A DNA stretch of 7,608 nucleotides from Candidatus Kuenenia stuttgartensis. GTDB lineage: Bacteria > Planctomycetota > Planctomycetia > Pirellulales > UBA1268. Every line of letters starts with the position of its first letter. Position 1 is the stretch's first letter. Shown here piece by piece: positions 5,520-7,608 of this stretch. A program made the translations under genes and the position numbers. The stretch is from assembly GCA_945876515.1 (NCBI GenBank), contig CAMCPF010000136.1, forward strand, positions 1-7,608. The letters are read 5' to 3'. Under the pieces are notes generated by a model. That model worked only from the letters and a program-made list of their open reading frames with translations. It did no database searches and was not told the DNA's origin.

Positions 5520-7502
5520 TCAGCGGCGGGCCGGCACAGCGGGGCGGTCGGCGGTGGACTTCCGCAGGGTGGCGTGGTCGAAGAGCCGCCCCTCCTCGTC
5601 GAAGGCCTTGATGTCGAACTCGCCACCCAGACAGGTCACGTAGCAGAAGTGGTGGCCACGGCGGATCCGGTTTTGGAAGGCAGGCCGATAGGGACCGAAC
5701 GTCTCAAGATGCCCCCCTGCCCCGCCGGTGATCATGTAGACGGTGCCCCCATCGGTGACCGGCTTGCCGCCCCGGATCATCCAGGTCCGCTCGTAGGAGT
5801 GGATGTGGCCGCTCCAGACCACGTCCACGGCGTGCTTGTCGTAGAGGGCCACGAGCGGCTTGGCCTGTCGGTCGCCGAGCGTGGCCTTCTTGATTGGCCG
5901 CTTCCAGTCGTTGCCATAGTCGTCGTCTGACGAGAACGGGGGCTGATGGTGCATGCAGACTTTCCAGGTGGCCGTGGAGGCCGCGAGCTCCCGGTCGAGC
6001 CACTGGTACTGCTCCGTGCCGGGCGACACGTCCTTGTTGGTGTCGAGCATGAAGAACTGCACGTTGCCGCGGCGAAAGCTGTAGAAGTATTCCGGTGCGG
6101 GGAGGCGCATGTAGTCGTAGTACCAGCTGGCGTTCTGCTCGTGATTGCCGAGCACGGGATACACGACCACCCGGCTGGCGAGCGGCTCCATGTTGGGGAA
6201 GTAGTGCTCGGTCCAGTGCCGCTTGTTGCTCCCGGTGGTGACGAGGTCGCCTCCCAAAAGCACGAACTGCGGCCGAAGTTCCCAAGCCGCCTCGGCCACC
6301 CGCCGCACCACCTTCGGGCTGGCCTGCGTGTCGCAGAGCACGGCGAAAGCCACAGGGGCGTCTGGCCCGGCGGCGGTCTGGAAGGTCCGCACGTCGGTCG
6401 CGAGGGGCTTGGCGGCAGCAGTCCCGGCGATCCTCGGCGCGACGGCGGCGGACTCCGCGGGAGATTCCGTGCGGTAGTAGTACAGCAGGTCGGGCTCGAG
6501 TCCCTGGAGTGTCACCTCGTGGATCGTGCGGGGCTCCGCCTCGACCATCTCAAGCGGACACGATGAATCCTCCCCGTACCGCACGACGCCCCGGCAGGCG
6601 TGGGCCGTCTCCCACATGATCGTGATCCCGTCGGCCGTGCCCCACTGAAGATACGGCGCCACGACGATCGCAGGGGGCGACGGCGGCGGCAGATCGGCCG
6701 GCAGGGCCACGAGGTCCGCCCCATGCTCGAACTCATGGGCCACCCACGACGGCTTGGCGCAGATCGCAAACAGCTTCACGTCGCCCAGCCGACCGGCATG
6801 AGGATGACTCTCGTCGGAATCCCGATATCCGCCGAGCCAGATTCCGAACTCGTCCGGCCAGACGATCGGCCCCGACTGTTTGGTCGACGATCCGGCCGGC
6901 TTGCCATCCACGTGGAGCGTGAGCGTCTCACCGTCGTAGGTGGCCGCCACGTGGTGCCAGCGGCCGCGGGTGTAGGGCCGGTCGGCCCGCAGGTATTCCA
7001 TGGTGCCGTTGGCATCGGAGCCTCCTTCCGTGGCCAGGCCAACGTAGAACCGCGTGTCGTCGTAGCCCAGCACGAGCCCCTTCTCGAAGCCGCCGTTGTC
7101 CTCGAGCGCCGCGAGAATCCCGCCCCACTGCTGCGGCTCGTCCACACTCACCCAGGCAGAGACCGTGAACTCCCGCTCGGGCAGGAGTTGTCGTCGAGCG
7201 GCCGCATCGGCCGGTACGTGGTGGGGCGAGGCTAGGTCGGCGAACCGCAGGCCGCGGGCGGTGTCGGGTTCGGCGAGTGGCTGGCCGCCGAGCGCGAGCG
7301 GTGGCCCGAATTGCGGCTTGAGGGTGACCGCGTCATCCGGTTTGGCGTCGGCCGGAACGAGATGCCGCCGGGAGAAGGTGTAGGAGAGCAGTGGATCGGG
7401 CGTGGGCTCGTGGGCCACTGCCACGAGCGCCGACAAGGCGATGACCGTGGCAACGGCAGGATGGATCACCGGGCCGCGGCGGTGGATCAGCAGTCGTTGC
7501 AT
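5520..7502 (-). CDS. Secreted LamG / purple-acid-phosphatase-like metallophosphoesterase
   Basis: Predicted exported metal-dependent phosphoesterase of 660 residues. An N-terminal signal sequence has Arg8-Arg9, a hydrophobic core (about 16-30) and a likely cleavage site after AVA at 30. A LamG/concanavalin-like beta-sandwich follows (about 85-265), with FTVSAWVSV (112-120) and the typical RWHHVAATYDG..TLHVDGK pattern (181-201). A fibronectin-type domain of the purple acid phosphatase kind (about 278-376) has APYLQWG and a YYYRTES end. The calcineurin-like domain (about 383-645) carries DTQ (391-393), GGDL (417-420, Asp419), GNHE (452-455), VCMHH (515-519) and GHIH (565-568). These are the expected two-metal ligands, but Gln393 replaces the usual His of DxH. 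The GDxxY tyrosine of true purple acid phosphatases is missing (GDLVTTG). Simple phosphomonoesterase activity is therefore uncertain; a diesterase or other phosphate ester is possible. GAGGA 8 bases upstream supports the start. Confidence 0.92.
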   Translation of the reverse strand: MQRLLIHRRGPVIHPAVATVIALSALVAVAHEPTPDPLLSYTFSRRHLVPADAKPDDAVTLKPQFGPPLALGGQPLAEPDTARGLRFADLASPHHVPADAAARRQLLPEREFTVSAWVSVDEPQQWGGILAALEDNGGFEKGLVLGYDDTRFYVGLATEGGSDANGTMEYLRADRPYTRGRWHHVAATYDGETLTLHVDGKPAGSSTKQSGPIVWPDEFGIWLGGYRDSDESHPHAGRLGDVKLFAICAKPSWVAHEFEHGADLVALPADLPPPSPPAIVVAPYLQWGTADGITIMWETAHACRGVVRYGEDSSCPLEMVEAEPRTIHEVTLQGLEPDLLYYYRTESPAESAAVAPRIAGTAAAKPLATDVRTFQTAAGPDAPVAFAVLCDTQASPKVVRRVAEAAWELRPQFVLLGGDLVTTGSNKRHWTEHYFPNMEPLASRVVVYPVLGNHEQNASWYYDYMRLPAPEYFYSFRRGNVQFFMLDTNKDVSPGTEQYQWLDRELAASTATWKVCMHHQPPFSSDDDYGNDWKRPIKKATLGDRQAKPLVALYDKHAVDVVWSGHIHSYERTWMIRGGKPVTDGGTVYMITGGAGGHLETFGPYRPAFQNRIRRGHHFCYVTCLGGEFDIKAFDEEGRLFDHATLRKSTADRPAVPARR

Positions 7503-7510
7503 GTGTGGAG

Positions 7511-7515
7511 TCCTC
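7511..7515 (-). promoter_or_regulatory. Shine-Dalgarno of the phosphoesterase gene
   Basis: On the minus strand GAGGA lies eight bases before the ATG at 7502. It supports that start, which also gives a complete signal peptide. Confidence 0.6.
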
Positions 7516-7547
7516 AGCGCGGTTAGGGGTAGGCGGCCCGAGGCAAG

Positions 7548-7576
7548 ATCATCGCCGCCGCGATCACTTGTTCCAA
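7548..7576 (-). promoter_or_regulatory. Tentative promoter of the phosphoesterase gene
   Basis: In the 106-base leader at the right edge, the minus strand holds TTGGAA (7576-7571) and GATGAT (7553-7548) separated by 17 bases. Each matches four of six positions of the sigma-70-type -35 and -10 consensus. The spacer contains an inverted repeat (ATCGC-CGCC-GCGAT on the plus strand, 7551-7564) that could be an operator. Planctomycete promoters are poorly defined, so this is only a candidate. Nothing else is recognisable between 7503 and 7608. Confidence 0.2.
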
Positions 7577-7608
7577 CTGGGGGGTAAGGGTGTTTTGGCC
7601 GATCGGCT

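Noticed and set aside
5946..7235. Plus-strand open frames (5946-6566 and 6600-7235) opposite the phosphoesterase
   Set aside because: The translations are Gly/Arg/Val/His-rich with no domain, and the minus strand holds a continuous multi-domain protein with intact motifs.

Overview
This is a GC-rich, densely coding window from a Gram-negative bacterium. The lineage is most likely Planctomycetes (Pirellulales-like). That is an inference from the mix of genes: a membrane-anchored PP2C phosphatase, an LptF/LptG permease, a LamG-containing secreted phosphoesterase, a small sulfotransferase and high GC. The window carries no marker gene that would prove it.

Layout: four genes run rightwards and two run leftwards. 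On the + strand are (i) the 3' part of a PP2C-type protein phosphatase with two transmembrane segments and a helical tail (2-1078, cut by the window edge), (ii) an LptF/LptG (YjgP/YjgQ) family permease (1154-2335), (iii) L-threonine 3-dehydrogenase, tdh (2374-3414), and (iv) 2-amino-3-ketobutyrate CoA ligase, kbl (3428-4621). On the - strand are (v) a small sulfotransferase-like protein (4618-5331) and (vi) a secreted protein with a LamG-like domain, a purple-acid-phosphatase-type N-terminal domain and a calcineurin-like phosphoesterase domain (5520-7502). Intergenic gaps are 75, 38, 13, -4 (overlap) and 188 bases, with 106 bases left at the right edge. No stretch longer than 300 bases lacks a gene.

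Function: tdh and kbl form the classical two-step threonine degradation pathway. Tdh oxidises L-threonine to 2-amino-3-ketobutyrate using NAD+, and Kbl cleaves that with CoA to glycine plus acetyl-CoA. The two genes are tightly linked: the kbl Shine-Dalgarno sequence starts on the last base of the tdh stop codon. The permease gene ends only 38 bases before tdh, so it may share a transcript, but no functional link between lipid export and threonine catabolism is evident. The two minus-strand genes belong to the cell-surface or polysaccharide theme common in planctomycetes; their substrates cannot be read from the sequence.

No mobile element, CRISPR array, tRNA, rRNA or clear defence system was seen. 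The more unusual points are small-scale: two successive ATGA overlaps forming a six-codon minicistron between tdh and kbl, a shared CTAG at which kbl and the convergent sulfotransferase gene both stop, and the unusual domain fusion and active-site variation of the phosphoesterase. I do not see convincing evidence of a previously undescribed multi-gene system.
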